Shown one piece after another: positions 10,114 through 20,112 of a stretch of 64,000 nt of DNA. The notes beneath the pieces are model-generated. The model was not told where the DNA came from. It searched no databases and was given only the letters and a program-made list of their open reading frames with translations. Origin of the DNA: Salipaludibacillus agaradhaerens (GTDB lineage Bacteria > Bacillota > Bacilli > Bacillales > Salisediminibacteriaceae); contig NZ_KV917378.1 of the NCBI RefSeq assembly GCF_002019735.1, positions 3,374,869 to 3,438,868 on the forward strand, given 5' to 3'. Made by a program: the position numbers and the translations under genes. How positions within the stretch are numbered: position 1 is the stretch's first letter; each line of letters begins with the position of its first letter.

Positions 10114-11637
10114 ATGGACGGCCAAGCATTTTTACAAGTGATCGAAACTCATATGAAAACAGAGGATGAGATTATCCAGAAATTTGTTCTAGATATCCTT
10201 CACAAAAGTTATATTGGCGATGAGAACACATTCCTTATAGGACTTGAAGCGAATGAACTATATCTCCAAAAGGAAAAAACAGAAGGCTCTTTATTACCTT
10301 ATTTAGAGCACCTGCCCGTCTCTCATAGAGAAGTAGAATACATATTAGAGCGCCTTCGTAATGATACGGTTTCAAAAGAGCAACAACCCTTTTATACAGA
10401 CATTTTAAATCATTTAGATCCGTGTCTTGCTAAAGCCTATCAACATCTTATTTCACAGGTGTTTAAGAAACAGGGCATTCAACTAGGCCGCATGGATTTC
10501 TATACAAGTCTTTGCACTGATCAGCGAGATATTGTATTGCAAAAGTTTCACAAAGTTATTCATACGTTAGAAGTCAACGGAACCTTTGATAAAAACGTGT
10601 TTATTTTAGGGAAACAAATCGCGTCCCTTATGGTCCACCGTGAGATGATAGGCGCCCTTGAAATCATTCATAGAATTAAAAAAATGAAAAGCAAGTCTAT
10701 TCTTTCATATCGTGATTTATATGATGTTGTGTTGGCCGGTGAGATGAGGTTAGGGGAAGCCGTACCGGAAATCCTTGCTTTAGCGCAATGGCATTATAGA
10801 AATGAATTGTTTTTAGAAGAAATGTGTTACATGCTTATTAAAGTTGGCGCGGAGGAAAATAGTGTCATTGAATCGGTAAAGGCTTTAATTCATGATCCGC
10901 GGTTAAGTCATTATGCTATTTATATTCTTAGTAATATTAAAACAGTTAAAGCGAGAGAGACATTAGTGCAAGAGTGGGAACATGTGCAAGGTAAAACAGA
11001 AAAAACAATGATTGCGGCAGGTTTATGTGAACATTTAACGGTAGATATGCTATCTAAGATTGACTCGTTTATTCAACATGAAGGCTATGATGAAGCAGTT
11101 GCTACACTGGAAGAAGGCCTGTATTGTACGGCTGTTATTCATGACATTGATCATCCAGAAATGGCACGATGGAAAGCATCTCTACAAGAAAGACAAAAGG
11201 TTGATAACGGTGTGGAAGAAAAGGGAGAAGAGACACGGTCGAATGACAGGGAAAATCACGTACCAAATAAAGAGGAGTACCAAGACGAAGTGAATGATGA
11301 GGCGGCAGAACAATTGGAAAATCAGCGTTTAGAATTGACAGAACAGTCTGCTGACATAGTGACTGAGGAAGAACTACATCGTGACGAAGTGGATGAAGGC
11401 AATGAAGCCATAATGGTAAGAGAATCAACTTACTCACAAGAAATGGAAGAAGACAATGACACCATTATGGAAAGAGACACGCCTTTCTCGCGAGAAACGG
11501 AAGCCACTCATGAGGAAATAAAAGCAGCGGTTGAACGAATATATAAAGCTGGTCTTCGGCGAAAGCAAGTGAAAGTTGGACGAAATGACCCCTGTCCATG
11601 TGGAAGTGGACACAAATATAAAAAGTGCTGTATGTAA
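10114..11637 (+). CDS. SEC-C motif protein with helical repeat body
   Basis: A 507-residue cytoplasmic protein. The last 20 residues form the SEC-C zinc motif, with the pattern GRNDPCPCGSGHKYKKCC, as at the C-terminus of SecA. The first 350 residues look like a helical, HEAT-like scaffold; residues about 370-470 are a highly acidic, low-complexity linker. The ATG at 10114 is preferred because AGAGGTG lies 6 nt upstream; an ATG at 10093 has no good site. SEC-C tails bind zinc and can contact ribosomes or SecB-like partners, but the role of this protein is unknown. Confidence 0.75.
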   Translation: MDGQAFLQVIETHMKTEDEIIQKFVLDILHKSYIGDENTFLIGLEANELYLQKEKTEGSLLPYLEHLPVSHREVEYILERLRNDTVSKEQQPFYTDILNHLDPCLAKAYQHLISQVFKKQGIQLGRMDFYTSLCTDQRDIVLQKFHKVIHTLEVNGTFDKNVFILGKQIASLMVHREMIGALEIIHRIKKMKSKSILSYRDLYDVVLAGEMRLGEAVPEILALAQWHYRNELFLEEMCYMLIKVGAEENSVIESVKALIHDPRLSHYAIYILSNIKTVKARETLVQEWEHVQGKTEKTMIAAGLCEHLTVDMLSKIDSFIQHEGYDEAVATLEEGLYCTAVIHDIDHPEMARWKASLQERQKVDNGVEEKGEETRSNDRENHVPNKEEYQDEVNDEAAEQLENQRLELTEQSADIVTEEELHRDEVDEGNEAIMVRESTYSQEMEEDNDTIMERDTPFSRETEATHEEIKAAVERIYKAGLRRKQVKVGRNDPCPCGSGHKYKKCCM

Positions 11638-11693
11638 GATTCTTTCTTTACGACAATTGAAATGCCAGTGATCTAGAGGAGAAAAGTTATAAT

Positions 11694-11735
11694 AAAGGGA
11701 GTGTGGCAAAAGGTGCTATTTGGCACAGTCCCTTT
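11694..11735 (-). terminator. Hairpin between convergent genes, probable terminator
   Basis: AAAGGGA/TCCCTTT outer arms and TGTG/CACA inner arms form a long hairpin. Only a weak T-rich flank follows on the minus strand. It lies between the convergent SEC-C and molybdoenzyme genes and may serve either. Confidence 0.5.
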
Positions 11736-11764
11736 AGACATGGCATAGATTTTTTAATACTATT

Positions 11765-12355
11765 TTATTTGTAACGCTCTTCTTTAAATGGGTTGGCAGT
11801 CATTGAGTAGCCAAGCTCTTCCCAAAAACCCTCCTCATCTTCAGTCATAAATTTAATGCCAGAAACCCATTTTGTTCCTTTCCATAAATAAAAAGAAGAA
11901 GGTGGGATAAACCGAAGGGGGAAACCGTGCTTAGCAGAAAGGGTTTCCCAACCTTGATTATGATCTTTCCACCTGTAAACAAATAACGAATCGTCACCTA
12001 AGAGGTTATCAAGTGGTAAGTTGGCTGAATAGCCGAATCGGTCCCCATTATAATAACCAAATATTTTTACATGTGTAACACCTTCACGTAAAGTGACTAA
12101 ATTTAAAAATTCTCGAAAAGCGATCCCTTCGAACGTGTTGCCAAACTTCGACCATGTCGTGACACAGTGCATGTCGATTGAAGATATTGTTTTAGGCAGA
12201 CGCATGACCTCATCATAAGTTAGGGATAGTTCCTTCTCAACTTCTCCAAAAAGTTTGAAATTCCAATTATCTTTATTAAAAGAATATACGTCTCCCTTAT
12301 GTAAGATAGGCCATTTCTCTGTTTCGAATTGTCCTGGAGGCAATTGATTTGCCAT
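11765..12355 (-). CDS. Sulfite-oxidase-type molybdopterin oxidoreductase (YuiH-like)
   Basis: A 196-residue single-domain molybdopterin-binding protein of the sulfite oxidase family, similar in size to Bacillus YuiH. Cys64 in DMHCVTTWSK is the expected molybdenum ligand, and the HGFPLRFIPPSSFYLWKGTKW region is the usual C-terminal half of the fold (positions about 139-160). It has no signal peptide, haem or dimerisation domain. The ATG at 12355 is chosen because AAAGGAG lies 9 nt upstream; the ATG at 12364 would abut that site. Its electron partner and substrate are unknown. The neighbouring flavin oxidoreductase gene is divergent. Confidence 0.85.
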   Translation of the reverse strand: MANQLPPGQFETEKWPILHKGDVYSFNKDNWNFKLFGEVEKELSLTYDEVMRLPKTISSIDMHCVTTWSKFGNTFEGIAFREFLNLVTLREGVTHVKIFGYYNGDRFGYSANLPLDNLLGDDSLFVYRWKDHNQGWETLSAKHGFPLRFIPPSSFYLWKGTKWVSGIKFMTEDEEGFWEELGYSMTANPFKEERYK

Positions 12356-12495
12356 AATAACCATCTCCTTTAGAATAGTTCGGAAAGCTAAGCAAAATAA
12401 TAGGAAAAAAAAGATACAATTGATAAACTAACTGTAATGCCACAAATAGATATACCCATGTATAGTTGTTTTTAAAATTAAAAAAGGAGTGTCCA

Positions 12496-13524
12496 ATGTC
12501 TATGAATAATAGCAAACGGATGGAAAAAATACCACTATCCATTCTTGATCTCGCACCAATTCTCGAAGGCGGAACGGCAGCGGATGCTTTTAGAAATACG
12601 CTTGATTTAGCTCAACATGCTGAGCAATGGGGATACCATCGTTATTGGCTTGCGGAGCACCACAATATGCCGGGTATTGCCAGTGCTGCTACGTCTATTT
12701 TAATTAGTCATGTAGCTCAAGGCACGTCAACTATGCGTATAGGTTCTGGAGGGATTATGCTTCCGAATCACGCCCCACTCATAATTGCAGAGCAATTTGG
12801 GACATTGGCTTCTCTTTATCCAAATCGGATAGATTTAGGACTTGGTCGAGCCCCAGGTACAGATCAACGTACGGCTTATGCTCTGCGTCGTGGGGATCTT
12901 ACTAATGGTGATGATTTCCCAGAACAATTAAAGGAGTTAAGAAGTTACATTAATCCTGAATTGGCTGAAGGAAGACTTGCTGTCCGTGCTGTACCGGGGG
13001 AAGGCCTTGATATCCCTATTTGGTTGTTAGGATCTAGTGGATTTAGTGCAAGGTTAGCCGCAGAGCATGGATTGCCATTTGCTTTTGCTAGTCACTTTTC
13101 TCCTGAAAATACATTACCCGCATTAGACTTATATTATAACCAATTTACACCTTCGCAAGTTTTGCAGGAGCCTTATGCAATGGTTGTAGCTAACGTGGTG
13201 GCAGCGGATACTGAAGAGGAAGCCAGTTTTCTATCTTCAAGTCTAGAACTGCAATTTTTAAACCTCATCCGTAATACACCAAGTAAATTGCAGCCACCAG
13301 TAGAAAATATAAAAGAATTGTCGTCAGATTACGAGAAGACAATTTTAAAAAAGCAGTTCGGTTCTGCCGTCGTTGGAACAGCGGATAATGTGAAAGAACA
13401 GCTTCAGACGTTCTTGTCTGATACTGGGGCTAGTGAGATGATGATTCATTCACAAATTTATGACCATAAAGCAAGACTGCGCTCATTTGAAATAGTAGCG
13501 AATGCCATGCAGATTAATCGTTAA
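12496..13524 (+). CDS. LLM-class flavin-dependent oxidoreductase (luciferase-like)
   Basis: A 342-residue luciferase-like monooxygenase of the group that includes Bacillus YwcH/YceB. Family signatures are LSILDLAPI near the start, [32 protein letters not shown] and the C-terminal [13 protein letters not shown] segment. The fold is a TIM barrel binding FMN; the substrate is unknown. The ATG at 12496 has AAGGAG 7 nt upstream; an in-frame ATG 30 nt earlier lacks a site. It is a single-gene unit closed by a strong terminator. Confidence 0.88.
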   Translation: MSMNNSKRMEKIPLSILDLAPILEGGTAADAFRNTLDLAQHAEQWGYHRYWLAEHHNMPGIASAATSILISHVAQGTSTMRIGSGGIMLPNHAPLIIAEQFGTLASLYPNRIDLGLGRAPGTDQRTAYALRRGDLTNGDDFPEQLKELRSYINPELAEGRLAVRAVPGEGLDIPIWLLGSSGFSARLAAEHGLPFAFASHFSPENTLPALDLYYNQFTPSQVLQEPYAMVVANVVAADTEEEASFLSSSLELQFLNLIRNTPSKLQPPVENIKELSSDYEKTILKKQFGSAVVGTADNVKEQLQTFLSDTGASEMMIHSQIYDHKARLRSFEIVANAMQINR

Positions 13525-13529
13525 AATAA

Positions 13530-13568
13530 GAGCTTGAACGCTAGGGGCCACCTGTGTTCAAGCTCTTT
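13530..13568 (+). terminator. Intrinsic terminator after the LLM oxidoreductase
   Basis: Arms GAGCTTGAAC and GTTCAAGCTC form a perfect 10-bp stem 6 bp beyond the stop codon, then TTTG. Confidence 0.8.
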
Positions 13569-13636
13569 GTGCTATTTATCCTACTCTTGAGGGGCAGTAC
13601 CCCCCCCACACTAATTGAAGTTTAGCTTATAACAAT

Positions 13637-13733
13637 TAACCGTCCGTAAAACGCCTGTCTCAAGATAGAGAGGAGAATCTATTTACGTGGGTGATAATGG
13701 ATGCTAATGTTCTGATTGAAGGTTCTTTTTATG
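13637..13733 (+). repeat. Dispersed two-hairpin repeat family, copy A (short form)
   Basis: Begins AACCGTCCGTAAAACGCC, passes through the TAATGGATGCTAATG return arm and ends TGATTGAAGGTTC followed by TTTTTATG. The second hairpin is missing. Its 3' edge overlaps the last codons and supplies the TAA stop of the FliL-like gene on the other strand. A fragment resembling the right arm of hairpin 2 (CACACTAATTGAAG) lies just upstream at about 13605-13622. Confidence 0.8.
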
Positions 13734-14202
13734 AAATAACAAAACTAGTAATATACACATGCTCTAATTCTACATCCGAGTAAGCCTTATTCAAGCTCTC
13801 TTTTATGTCTTCTTCAAATTGTCTTAATTGATCTGGACCTCTAAAAGCACTGCGCTTCTTTCCGGAAATGACGTCAGTAATCGTATATTTAAGTAACGAT
13901 TGACCATCTGATAATGTTGTCACTTGTGAACTATCAGTAACGACGAATGCAAACGAGACCCTAATGAATTGACCATTGTCCAGCATGTAACCATTTTCTT
14001 CTAAATGATAGATGCGGTCCCATTCCTCTTCTTTTGTAAAATCAGCATAAGCTGTTTTAAGCTTCTCATTAGGAATGGCGATCAGGACAACACCTGAAAC
14101 TAATATAATTAGTGCTAATAAACTTGCACTCAAAATAATAACAAGACGGCGCTTTCCAGTCTGTGTCTTGCTAGTCTCACTAACTTCCATTTCTTCTGCC
14201 AT
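13729..14202 (-). CDS. FliL-like single-pass membrane protein
   Basis: A 157-residue protein. A short charged N-terminus is followed by one membrane segment (about residues 20-43) and a C-terminal domain with the FliL pattern: NGQFIRVSFAFVV, then ISGKKRS, a QFEEDIKESLN helix and the terminal VYITSFVIS. FliL proteins associate with the flagellar stator. This one is outside any flagellar operon but is divergent from a chemoreceptor gene, so a motility role is plausible. AAGGGGG lies upstream of the ATG with a somewhat long 11-nt gap. Its stop codon lies inside the edge of repeat copy A. Confidence 0.7.
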   Translation of the reverse strand: MAEEMEVSETSKTQTGKRRLVIILSASLLALIILVSGVVLIAIPNEKLKTAYADFTKEEEWDRIYHLEENGYMLDNGQFIRVSFAFVVTDSSQVTTLSDGQSLLKYTITDVISGKKRSAFRGPDQLRQFEEDIKESLNKAYSDVELEHVYITSFVIS

Positions 14203-14522
14203 CTTTTAAATTGCCCCCTTTTACAGTTGTGCTCTTATATTCAATCATTATAAGATAATACTTTAGTCCCGTATATGAGCCATTTATCTAAACTTTAACA
14301 GTAGTATTATTAAGGTATAAAGACCTATTATAAAATATTAATTAGTTCTATTTTCATAAAAATAGCTGTAAAAAATTATGACAAATGCGGTAAAATTGTT
14401 GTTAATATCTATCTCAATAAGGTAATATATTAAAAAGTCTTAATATTTTTGATCTTACTAATAGTTTGTTAAAAAAGGAAAAAGACTTTTAGTTTTATGA
14501 CTATGAATCGGGAGGATAAAAG
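14203..14522. other. Divergent promoter region, 320 bp
   Basis: Very AT-rich sequence between the FliL-like and chemoreceptor genes. It must hold both promoters, but I could not assign a confident sigma-A or sigma-D promoter by eye. Confidence 0.5.
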
Positions 14523-16202
14523 ATGGCGGTATGGAATCGACTTAACATTCGAAATAAAATGTTAACTGTGTTTGGACTTGTACTTATTTTATTTTTAGCA
14601 GGTATCGGTTATGTTTACCCACAATTAGCAGCAACACAGGGGGATATTGAAGAACAAAACCTTCGAAGTGAACAAGCGTTGATCGTTACGGAAGTAGGGT
14701 CTCTATTTCGATCGATGTATATTATTGTGAGTGACTCTGTACAGACCGGTGAGTTTGATGAAGAAGCATACATAGCTGATGAGACACGTCTCAATGAATA
14801 TTTAGACGATCTACAACCGGATATGAGTACACATGATGAGCAGGAATTGTTTGAGCAGATTTACACAGCTAAAGATCAATATGGAGAGATTGTCAGTCGT
14901 ATTGTAGGAAGAAGTGTTCATTCTTCTGGTGAAATTGTAGCATTAAATAACTTACGGAATGAAACGATGACACACATTGAATCGTTAACAGACTTGATGA
15001 AAGCACGGGCTGACGATGCTGGGAAAGAAGCTGTTTCATCTCTCGGTGCTGTTCAGATCACATTTTTAATCACGTTTTTAGGAGCCACCATTATAGGATG
15101 CATATTGTTCATTTTATTCAGCCAGAACATAAGTCAATCTTTAAAAAAGGCAGTCGGCGTGGCTAAGAATATTAGTGAGGGGAATTTACGTATAGAGACA
15201 CTAGAAGATAAACGTGATGATGAAGTTGGGCAACTCATTCAAACGATGAATCACATGACAACGAATCTACAATCAGTGTTTCAAGGGATCACAACTATTT
15301 CTACAGATTTAGCCTCTTCAGCAGAGCAGATGAGGGCTGGAGCTGATGAAACGAGTCAAGCAAGTGAACAGATATCATCTGCGATCCAAGAAGCAGCTAT
15401 GGGCACAGAAAATCAAATGGGGCGAACCCATGAAGTTAAGCAAATGATTGATAACATGACGAAATCAATGGATAGAGTGACAGCAAATTCAAAAGACGCC
15501 AATGAATTCGTTATATCCTCCAGCACGCAAGCACAAGAGGGGAGTTCAATTATTAAGCAGACTGTGGAGCAAATGGAAACGATAAGAGAGCATTCCTCAG
15601 AATCCCATGTAAAGGTTAATAGTTTAGGTGTGAAGTCTGAAAAAATTGGTGGTATAGTGTCAATGATTACGGACATTTCAGATCAAACGAACTTGTTAGC
15701 CTTAAATGCAGCAATCGAAGCAGCTAGAGCAGGAGAAAGTGGTAAAGGATTTGCGGTAGTTGCAGATGAGGTAAGAAAATTAGCTGAACAAACGCGCTCC
15801 TCAGCAGGAGAAATAGAATCTATGATTGGAGATATTCAAGAAGATATACAATCCTCAATGCATTCAATGGAGCTTGGTGGAAAGGCCGTGGATGAAGGGG
15901 TTTTATTAGTTGATAAAGCCGGTGATTCTTTTAAACAGATTGCTAATGTTGTGGAAAATATATCTGTACAGATGGAGGAGATCACAGCTTCAATTGAGGA
16001 TAGTGCTCTTCATGCGCATAAATTGGCATCGGTAGCAGATGACATTGCTAATGAAGCGGAAGCCGTGGCTGAAAACACGCAAACGGTAGCAGCCTCTGCA
16101 GAGGAAACGAATGCTTCAATGGAAGAAATTGCGGCTAATTCATCTAACTTAGCAACATTATCAGACGATCTTAAAAATCGCATCGGTGTTTATCAGATAT
16201 AA
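14523..16202 (+). CDS. Transmembrane methyl-accepting chemotaxis protein
   Basis: A 559-residue chemoreceptor of classical layout: TM1 (about 13-31), an extracellular helical ligand domain of the four-helix type, TM2 (about 176-201), HAMP (about 203-255) and the cytoplasmic signalling hairpin. The tip [19 protein letters not shown] and the flanking [13 protein letters not shown] are canonical. It ends GVYQI, without a CheR-binding pentapeptide. GGGAGG lies 6-8 nt upstream of the ATG. The ligand is not predictable. It is probably one partner of the same CheA/CheW array as the soluble receptor at 4634-5536. Confidence 0.93.
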   Translation: MAVWNRLNIRNKMLTVFGLVLILFLAGIGYVYPQLAATQGDIEEQNLRSEQALIVTEVGSLFRSMYIIVSDSVQTGEFDEEAYIADETRLNEYLDDLQPDMSTHDEQELFEQIYTAKDQYGEIVSRIVGRSVHSSGEIVALNNLRNETMTHIESLTDLMKARADDAGKEAVSSLGAVQITFLITFLGATIIGCILFILFSQNISQSLKKAVGVAKNISEGNLRIETLEDKRDDEVGQLIQTMNHMTTNLQSVFQGITTISTDLASSAEQMRAGADETSQASEQISSAIQEAAMGTENQMGRTHEVKQMIDNMTKSMDRVTANSKDANEFVISSSTQAQEGSSIIKQTVEQMETIREHSSESHVKVNSLGVKSEKIGGIVSMITDISDQTNLLALNAAIEAARAGESGKGFAVVADEVRKLAEQTRSSAGEIESMIGDIQEDIQSSMHSMELGGKAVDEGVLLVDKAGDSFKQIANVVENISVQMEEITASIEDSALHAHKLASVADDIANEAEAVAENTQTVAASAEETNASMEEIAANSSNLATLSDDLKNRIGVYQI

Positions 16203-16326
16203 TTAAAATTTTTAGATCATAAATGAACAACAACAGATTGCTTTTAGTAACGATTTCAAATCAGCGATCATTTTTCTTGAGTAATAACGTTACCTCTTAC
16301 ATGATTAGTCAGTCCTATTTATCACA

Positions 16327-16426
16327 AGATAACCGTCCGTAAAACGCCTGCCTCAAGATAGAGAGGTAAATCTATTTAGGTGGCAGATAACGGACGCTAA
16401 CGTCTTGATTGAAGGCTCGTTTTATG
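16327..16426 (+). repeat. Dispersed two-hairpin repeat family, copy B (short form)
   Basis: Starts AGATAACCGTCCGTAAAA and contains the inner stem ATAGA / TCTAT and the return arm GATAACGGACG. It then reads GTCTTGATTGAAGGCTCG and TTTTATG, so hairpin 2 is absent as in copy A. It is the best-preserved short form. Confidence 0.85.
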
Positions 16427-16642
16427 CAGCCCTATGGCTGGTTTGTGGGGAAAATTACTAGAAAGGCGTTATTTTAAGATGAACGACATAATTTAAACTT
16501 GGCGCTCGAACAAAAATAATATAAGAATGATCTTATATATGTTTCTAATATAGTAATGAATTTTGGGGAATAAAATAAATTTTTTTTGAAGTGGATCCGA
16601 AACGGTGCACTAAATGAATGGAAGTATCAGAAAAACACGTAT

Positions 16643-16661
16643 TATGACATCTTATGTCATA
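16643..16661. promoter_or_regulatory. Perfect palindrome upstream of the Spo0E-like promoter
   Basis: TATGACAT and ATGTCATA flank a 3-nt spacer. It ends 34 bp before the extended -10 element of the Spo0E-like gene, a position suited to an operator around or upstream of -35. The cognate regulator is not recognised. Confidence 0.5.
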
Positions 16662-16694
16662 AATTTATTTTATTACTAAAATTAGGGGTTCGTG

Positions 16695-16703
16695 TGTTAT
16701 AAT
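16695..16703 (+). promoter_or_regulatory. Extended -10 promoter of the Spo0E-like gene
   Basis: TGTTATAAT matches TGnTATAAT exactly, 31 bp before the ATG. The -35 region is poor, as is usual for extended -10 promoters. Confidence 0.6.
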
Positions 16704-16733
16704 CTATCTAACAAAATTAAGAGGGGATTAGTT

Positions 16734-16901
16734 ATGTCGGATGCAATCTTTAAAAAACGTAAAGAACTACTAGAGCTAGCAGTTAAGAATGGGCTAAACT
16801 CTACGCCTACCATAAAATGTAGCCAAGAACTTGATGATATGATTATCGCTTATCAGAGAACGCAATTAGCTAAAAAACAAGAACCTTCTCCAGCATATTA
16901 A
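16734..16901 (+). CDS. Spo0E-family aspartyl-phosphate phosphatase
   Basis: A 55-residue two-helix protein of the Spo0E/YisI/YnzD family. The signature SQELDDMIIAYQ is visible near residues 31-42 and is preceded by a helix with KKRKELLELAVKNGL. Family members dephosphorylate Spo0A~P and so restrain sporulation. The ATG at 16734 is chosen because GAGGGG lies 7 nt upstream; an in-frame ATG at 16692 lies within the promoter. It has its own extended -10 promoter and a strong terminator, so it is monocistronic. Confidence 0.88.
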   Translation: MSDAIFKKRKELLELAVKNGLNSTPTIKCSQELDDMIIAYQRTQLAKKQEPSPAY

Positions 16902-16926
16902 TCGGATCAGATAGATCGCTAATCAA

Positions 16927-16963
16927 GAAAATGAGCTAGGTGAACGTATCCTAGCTCATTTTC
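16927..16963 (+). terminator. Terminator of the Spo0E-like gene
   Basis: Arms GAAAATGAGCTAGG and CCTAGCTCATTTTC are perfectly complementary (14 bp) around a 9-nt loop and are followed by TATTTTAATTT. Confidence 0.9.
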
Positions 16964-16976
16964 TATTTTAATTTGT

Positions 16977-17028
16977 AAAAGAATTGCCCTAAAAACAAGC
17001 TTAATGCTTACAGGGCAATTCTTTTTTA
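16977..17028 (+). terminator. Second, orphan intrinsic terminator
   Basis: Arms AAAAGAATTGCCCT and AGGGCAATTCTTTT (14 bp) flank a 21-nt loop and lead into TTTT. No gene lies between it and the preceding terminator, so it is either a back-up or the end of a short RNA. Confidence 0.8.
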
Positions 17029-17079
17029 ATTGAGTTGATTACATAATGATATTTTTTGTTCAAACTTTGACCTCCTTCT

Positions 17080-17101
17080 TTGAATGATAATATTCATTCA
17101 A
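17080..17101. promoter_or_regulatory. Palindrome upstream of the sugar importer operon
   Basis: Perfect 8-bp arms TTGAATGA and TCATTCAA flank TAATAT, about 175 bp before the chvE-like start. The AATGATAATATTCATT core loosely resembles a Fur box, but the arms differ enough that another regulator is equally likely. Confidence 0.4.
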
Positions 17102-17276
17102 TTAGGTTAGTAAAATTTTTCTGGGAGCTCGGAGGACAAAATCGGATAAAACTAAAAAAGTATTAATTAATTTTCAAAGGCAGCAATATAATAGCATCAC
17201 AACCACTCACTATATGAAAAGTGGAGAAGGAGGGATAATTAATTTTTATCTTGAGATCGAGTAAAGGGGGATATTG

Positions 17277-18347
17277 ATGAAACAATATGGGTTAGTCATG
17301 ATAGTTGTCGTTATAGCGGCCATGCTTATTAGTTGTAGTTCTAACGAACGTAATGATAGTGAAGGTAAAATAGGACTGGCATTGCCCACACAATCTTCTG
17401 AGCGTTGGGTGAAAGATGGCGAGAATATGGTAAAAGAATTTGAAGAGCTAGGGTATGACGTAGATATTCAATATGGTGAAGATGTAGTAGAAAATCAAAT
17501 TGATCAGATCGAGAACATGATAACTCAAGGTGCGGACTTAATTGTTATCGCTTCCATAGATGGTGAGGCATTGACGAGTGTCCTTGAAATGGCGGAAGCG
17601 TCGGATATACCTATTATCGCTTATGATAGATTAATCATGAACAGTGAGCATGTTAGCTATTATGCTACTTTTGATAATTATCAAGTTGGTGTCCTACAAG
17701 GTCAGTATATTGAAGAACAATTAGGATTAAATAATGGAGATGGTCCTTTCACAATAGAGCTATTTGCCGGTTCTCCTGATGATAACAATGCGTATTTTTT
17801 CTGGGATGGGGCTATGTCAGTACTTGAACCTTATATGGATGAAGGTCTTTTAAAGGTAAAAAGTGGGCAGGATGCTTTTGAACAAGGGGCCACTTTACGA
17901 TGGGATGGCTCATTGGCACAAGAGCGAATGGATAATATTTTAAGTGCGCATTACGCTGATACGAATCTTGATGCTGTTTATTCACCATATGACGGTATAA
18001 GCAGAGGCATTATTTCTTCTTTAACATCAGTAGGGTATGGCAGTGACAATCAGCCACTTCCTGTCATAACGGGGCAGGATGCTGAATTATCGTCTGTCAA
18101 ATCTATTATAGCTGGTGAACAAACACAAACAGTCTTTAAAGATACGAGAGAATTGGCTAGACAGGCAGTCAATATGGCTGATGCGGTATTACGTGGAGAA
18201 GAACCAGAAGTGAATGACACAGAAACGTATGATAACGGAATAAAAGTTGTGCCTTCCTATTTAATTGAGCCAATTTCCATTGACAAGGATAATTATGAAG
18301 ACATCCTGGTTGGCAGCGGCTATTTTTCGGAAGAAGAGCTTAGATGA
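17277..18347 (+). CDS. chvE: Sugar-binding lipoprotein of a monosaccharide ABC importer (ChvE-like)
   Basis: A 356-residue lipoprotein with lipobox LISC at the end of its signal peptide. The body is a type-1 periplasmic-binding fold of the ChvE/XylF group: [17 protein letters not shown], an [15 protein letters not shown] segment, PIIAYDRLI and [14 protein letters not shown]. ChvE-type proteins bind glucose, galactose, arabinose or xylose; the exact sugar is not predictable. The ATG at 17277 has AAAGGGGG 6 nt upstream and is preferred over the TTG at 17274. It heads an operon with the ATPase and permease. Repeat copy C separates it from the ATPase gene. Confidence 0.88.
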   Translation: MKQYGLVMIVVVIAAMLISCSSNERNDSEGKIGLALPTQSSERWVKDGENMVKEFEELGYDVDIQYGEDVVENQIDQIENMITQGADLIVIASIDGEALTSVLEMAEASDIPIIAYDRLIMNSEHVSYYATFDNYQVGVLQGQYIEEQLGLNNGDGPFTIELFAGSPDDNNAYFFWDGAMSVLEPYMDEGLLKVKSGQDAFEQGATLRWDGSLAQERMDNILSAHYADTNLDAVYSPYDGISRGIISSLTSVGYGSDNQPLPVITGQDAELSSVKSIIAGEQTQTVFKDTRELARQAVNMADAVLRGEEPEVNDTETYDNGIKVVPSYLIEPISIDKDNYEDILVGSGYFSEEELR

Positions 18348-18382
18348 CCCGAGATAACGAGAAGGTGATTTGGCCTTATCAC

Positions 18383-18533
18383 AGATAATCGTCCGTAACA
18401 CCCCCACCTTAAAATAGAGCAGAGATAGTCACTCTATTTAGGTGGGAGTTAACGGACGCGAATGTCTTGATGGATTGAACAACCAATCTGTGGGGAAGGA
18501 CCAACGCCCCCCTTGATTGTAGGTTTGATTTAT
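18383..18533 (+). repeat. Dispersed two-hairpin repeat family, copy C (long form, intra-operon)
   Basis: Starts ACAGATAATCGTCCGTAA. Hairpin 1 has the strong inner stem CCCACCTTAAAATAGAG paired with CTCTATTTAGGTGGG. Hairpin 2 is a diverged version (CCAATCTGTGGGG ... CCCCCCTTGATTG). It ends AGGTTTGATTTAT. It lies between the binding-protein and ATPase genes of one operon and may attenuate or stabilise parts of the transcript. Confidence 0.85.
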
Positions 18534-18576
18534 AGGTGCTAAATCATCTTCCATTATGTGAAAGCAGGTGGACCTA

Positions 18577-20109
18577 ATGTCTCGAACAATTCTAAAAATG
18601 GCTCACATATCTAAAGTTTTTCCTGGTGTAAAAGCTTTAGATGGTGTAGACCTTGAAGTTGAAAAAGGAGAGATCCATGCGCTGATAGGTGAAAATGGAG
18701 CAGGGAAATCGACATTAATGAAGGTGTTAAGTGGCGTACATCCTTTTGGGACATACGAAGGTGATATTTTTTATAAAGGTGAGCGATGTGAGTTTAAAGA
18801 TATTAATTCTAGTGAGGCTAGAGGGATCGTCATTATTCACCAAGAACTCGCCCTCATTCCTGAGATGTCAATTGCAGAGAATATCTTCTTAGGTAATGAA
18901 CAAGCAACGAAAGGGTTGATTAATTGGAGCGACACTATCTTAAAAACAACGGAACTGTTAAAAAAGGTAGGCTTAAAGATAGATCCTCAAATGAAAATCA
19001 AGCAAATTGGTATTGGTCAGCAACAACTCGTTGAAATTGCCAAAGCATTATCCAAAAATGTACAACTCCTCATATTAGATGAACCTACAGCTTCACTTAA
19101 TGAAGAAGATAGCGCTAATCTATTGCGTCTTTTAAGAGAATTTAAACAGCTAGGGATGACGTCCATATTGATTTCTCATAAATTAAAAGAACTATTAAGC
19201 ATTTCAGACAGTTTAACGATTTTGCGTGATGGACAAACGGTTCAATCTTTATCTCTAAAACGCGAAAACATATCAGAGGCCATGATTATAAAAGGAATGG
19301 TAGGAAGGGAACTAGACCAATTGTATCCGGAAAAACAGGCGGAAATTGGTGAAACGGCTTTAGAGATTAAAAATTGGTCAGTGGATGATCCAGATAATCC
19401 TGAAAGAAAACGACTTGACCGTGTCACTCTCACTGTGAAAAAAGGGGAAGTAATCGGTATCGCTGGGCTTATGGGTGCAGGACGTACGGAATTAGCTATG
19501 AGTATTTTCGGTAGATCATATGGGCGCAATATTCGTGGAGAAGTTTATAAGAACGGAAAGCTGATAGATGTAAGTACAGTAGATAAGGCAATATCGAATG
19601 GTCTTGCTTATGTCTCAGAAGATCGGAAGGAATTTGGTCTCATTTTAATGGATAGCGTCAAAAACAATCTGACGCTTGCAAACCTTAAAGCTATTTCTCA
19701 TTATGGTGTTCTTAACTTAAATAAAGAAGTGGAAGTGACAAAAAGATTAATCAAAAAAATGAATATTAAGACCCCAAATCTAGGACAGAAAACGGAACAT
19801 TTAAGTGGGGGAAATCAGCAAAAAGTCGTGCTCGGTAAATGGCTTCATGCAGAACCAGATGTTCTTATTCTAGATGAGCCAACACGGGGAATAGACGTAG
19901 GGGCCAAGTTTGAAATCTATAAGATTATTCGATCGCTCACTGAACAAGGGAAGAGTATCTTACTTATTTCATCAGAGTTGCCTGAAATCCTCGGTTTGTG
20001 TGATCGGATTTATACCCTTAATGAAGGCAGAATTACAGGGGAGTTAGTAAGACAGGATGCGGATCAAGAAAAACTGATGATGTATATGACTGAAAGTTGG
20101 AGGTCTTAA
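18577..20109 (+). CDS. gguA: Sugar ABC importer ATPase with two nucleotide-binding domains (GguA-like)
   Basis: A 510-residue fused ABC ATPase of the carbohydrate CUT2 class. The N-terminal domain has Walker [10 protein letters not shown], signature [15 protein letters not shown] and Walker [14 protein letters not shown]. The C-terminal domain has the degenerate Walker [10 protein letters not shown] normal for this class, signature [15 protein letters not shown] and Walker [13 protein letters not shown]. The ATG at 18577 has AGGTGG 5 nt upstream; a GTG at 18568 is in frame. It lies between the binding protein and the permease and energises sugar uptake. Confidence 0.92.
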   Translation: MSRTILKMAHISKVFPGVKALDGVDLEVEKGEIHALIGENGAGKSTLMKVLSGVHPFGTYEGDIFYKGERCEFKDINSSEARGIVIIHQELALIPEMSIAENIFLGNEQATKGLINWSDTILKTTELLKKVGLKIDPQMKIKQIGIGQQQLVEIAKALSKNVQLLILDEPTASLNEEDSANLLRLLREFKQLGMTSILISHKLKELLSISDSLTILRDGQTVQSLSLKRENISEAMIIKGMVGRELDQLYPEKQAEIGETALEIKNWSVDDPDNPERKRLDRVTLTVKKGEVIGIAGLMGAGRTELAMSIFGRSYGRNIRGEVYKNGKLIDVSTVDKAISNGLAYVSEDRKEFGLILMDSVKNNLTLANLKAISHYGVLNLNKEVEVTKRLIKKMNIKTPNLGQKTEHLSGGNQQKVVLGKWLHAEPDVLILDEPTRGIDVGAKFEIYKIIRSLTEQGKSILLISSELPEILGLCDRIYTLNEGRITGELVRQDADQEKLMMYMTESWRS

Positions 20110-20112
20110 TCT

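Larger units (their letters stand above)
16203..16733. other. Intergenic region, 531 bp
   Basis: Contains repeat copy B (16327-16426), an 8-bp-arm palindrome (16643-16661) and an extended -10 promoter (16695-16703) for the Spo0E-like gene. No further gene is visible. Confidence 0.6.
16902..17276. other. Intergenic region with two terminators, 375 bp
   Basis: Holds the Spo0E-like terminator, a second strong terminator 13 bp later, a perfect palindrome (17080-17101) and presumably the promoter of the sugar importer operon. Confidence 0.6.

Noticed and set aside
17080-17101. Fur box assignment for the palindrome before the sugar operon
   Set aside because: Only the AT-rich core resembles a Fur site and a sugar importer is not an expected Fur target, so it was left as an unassigned palindrome.
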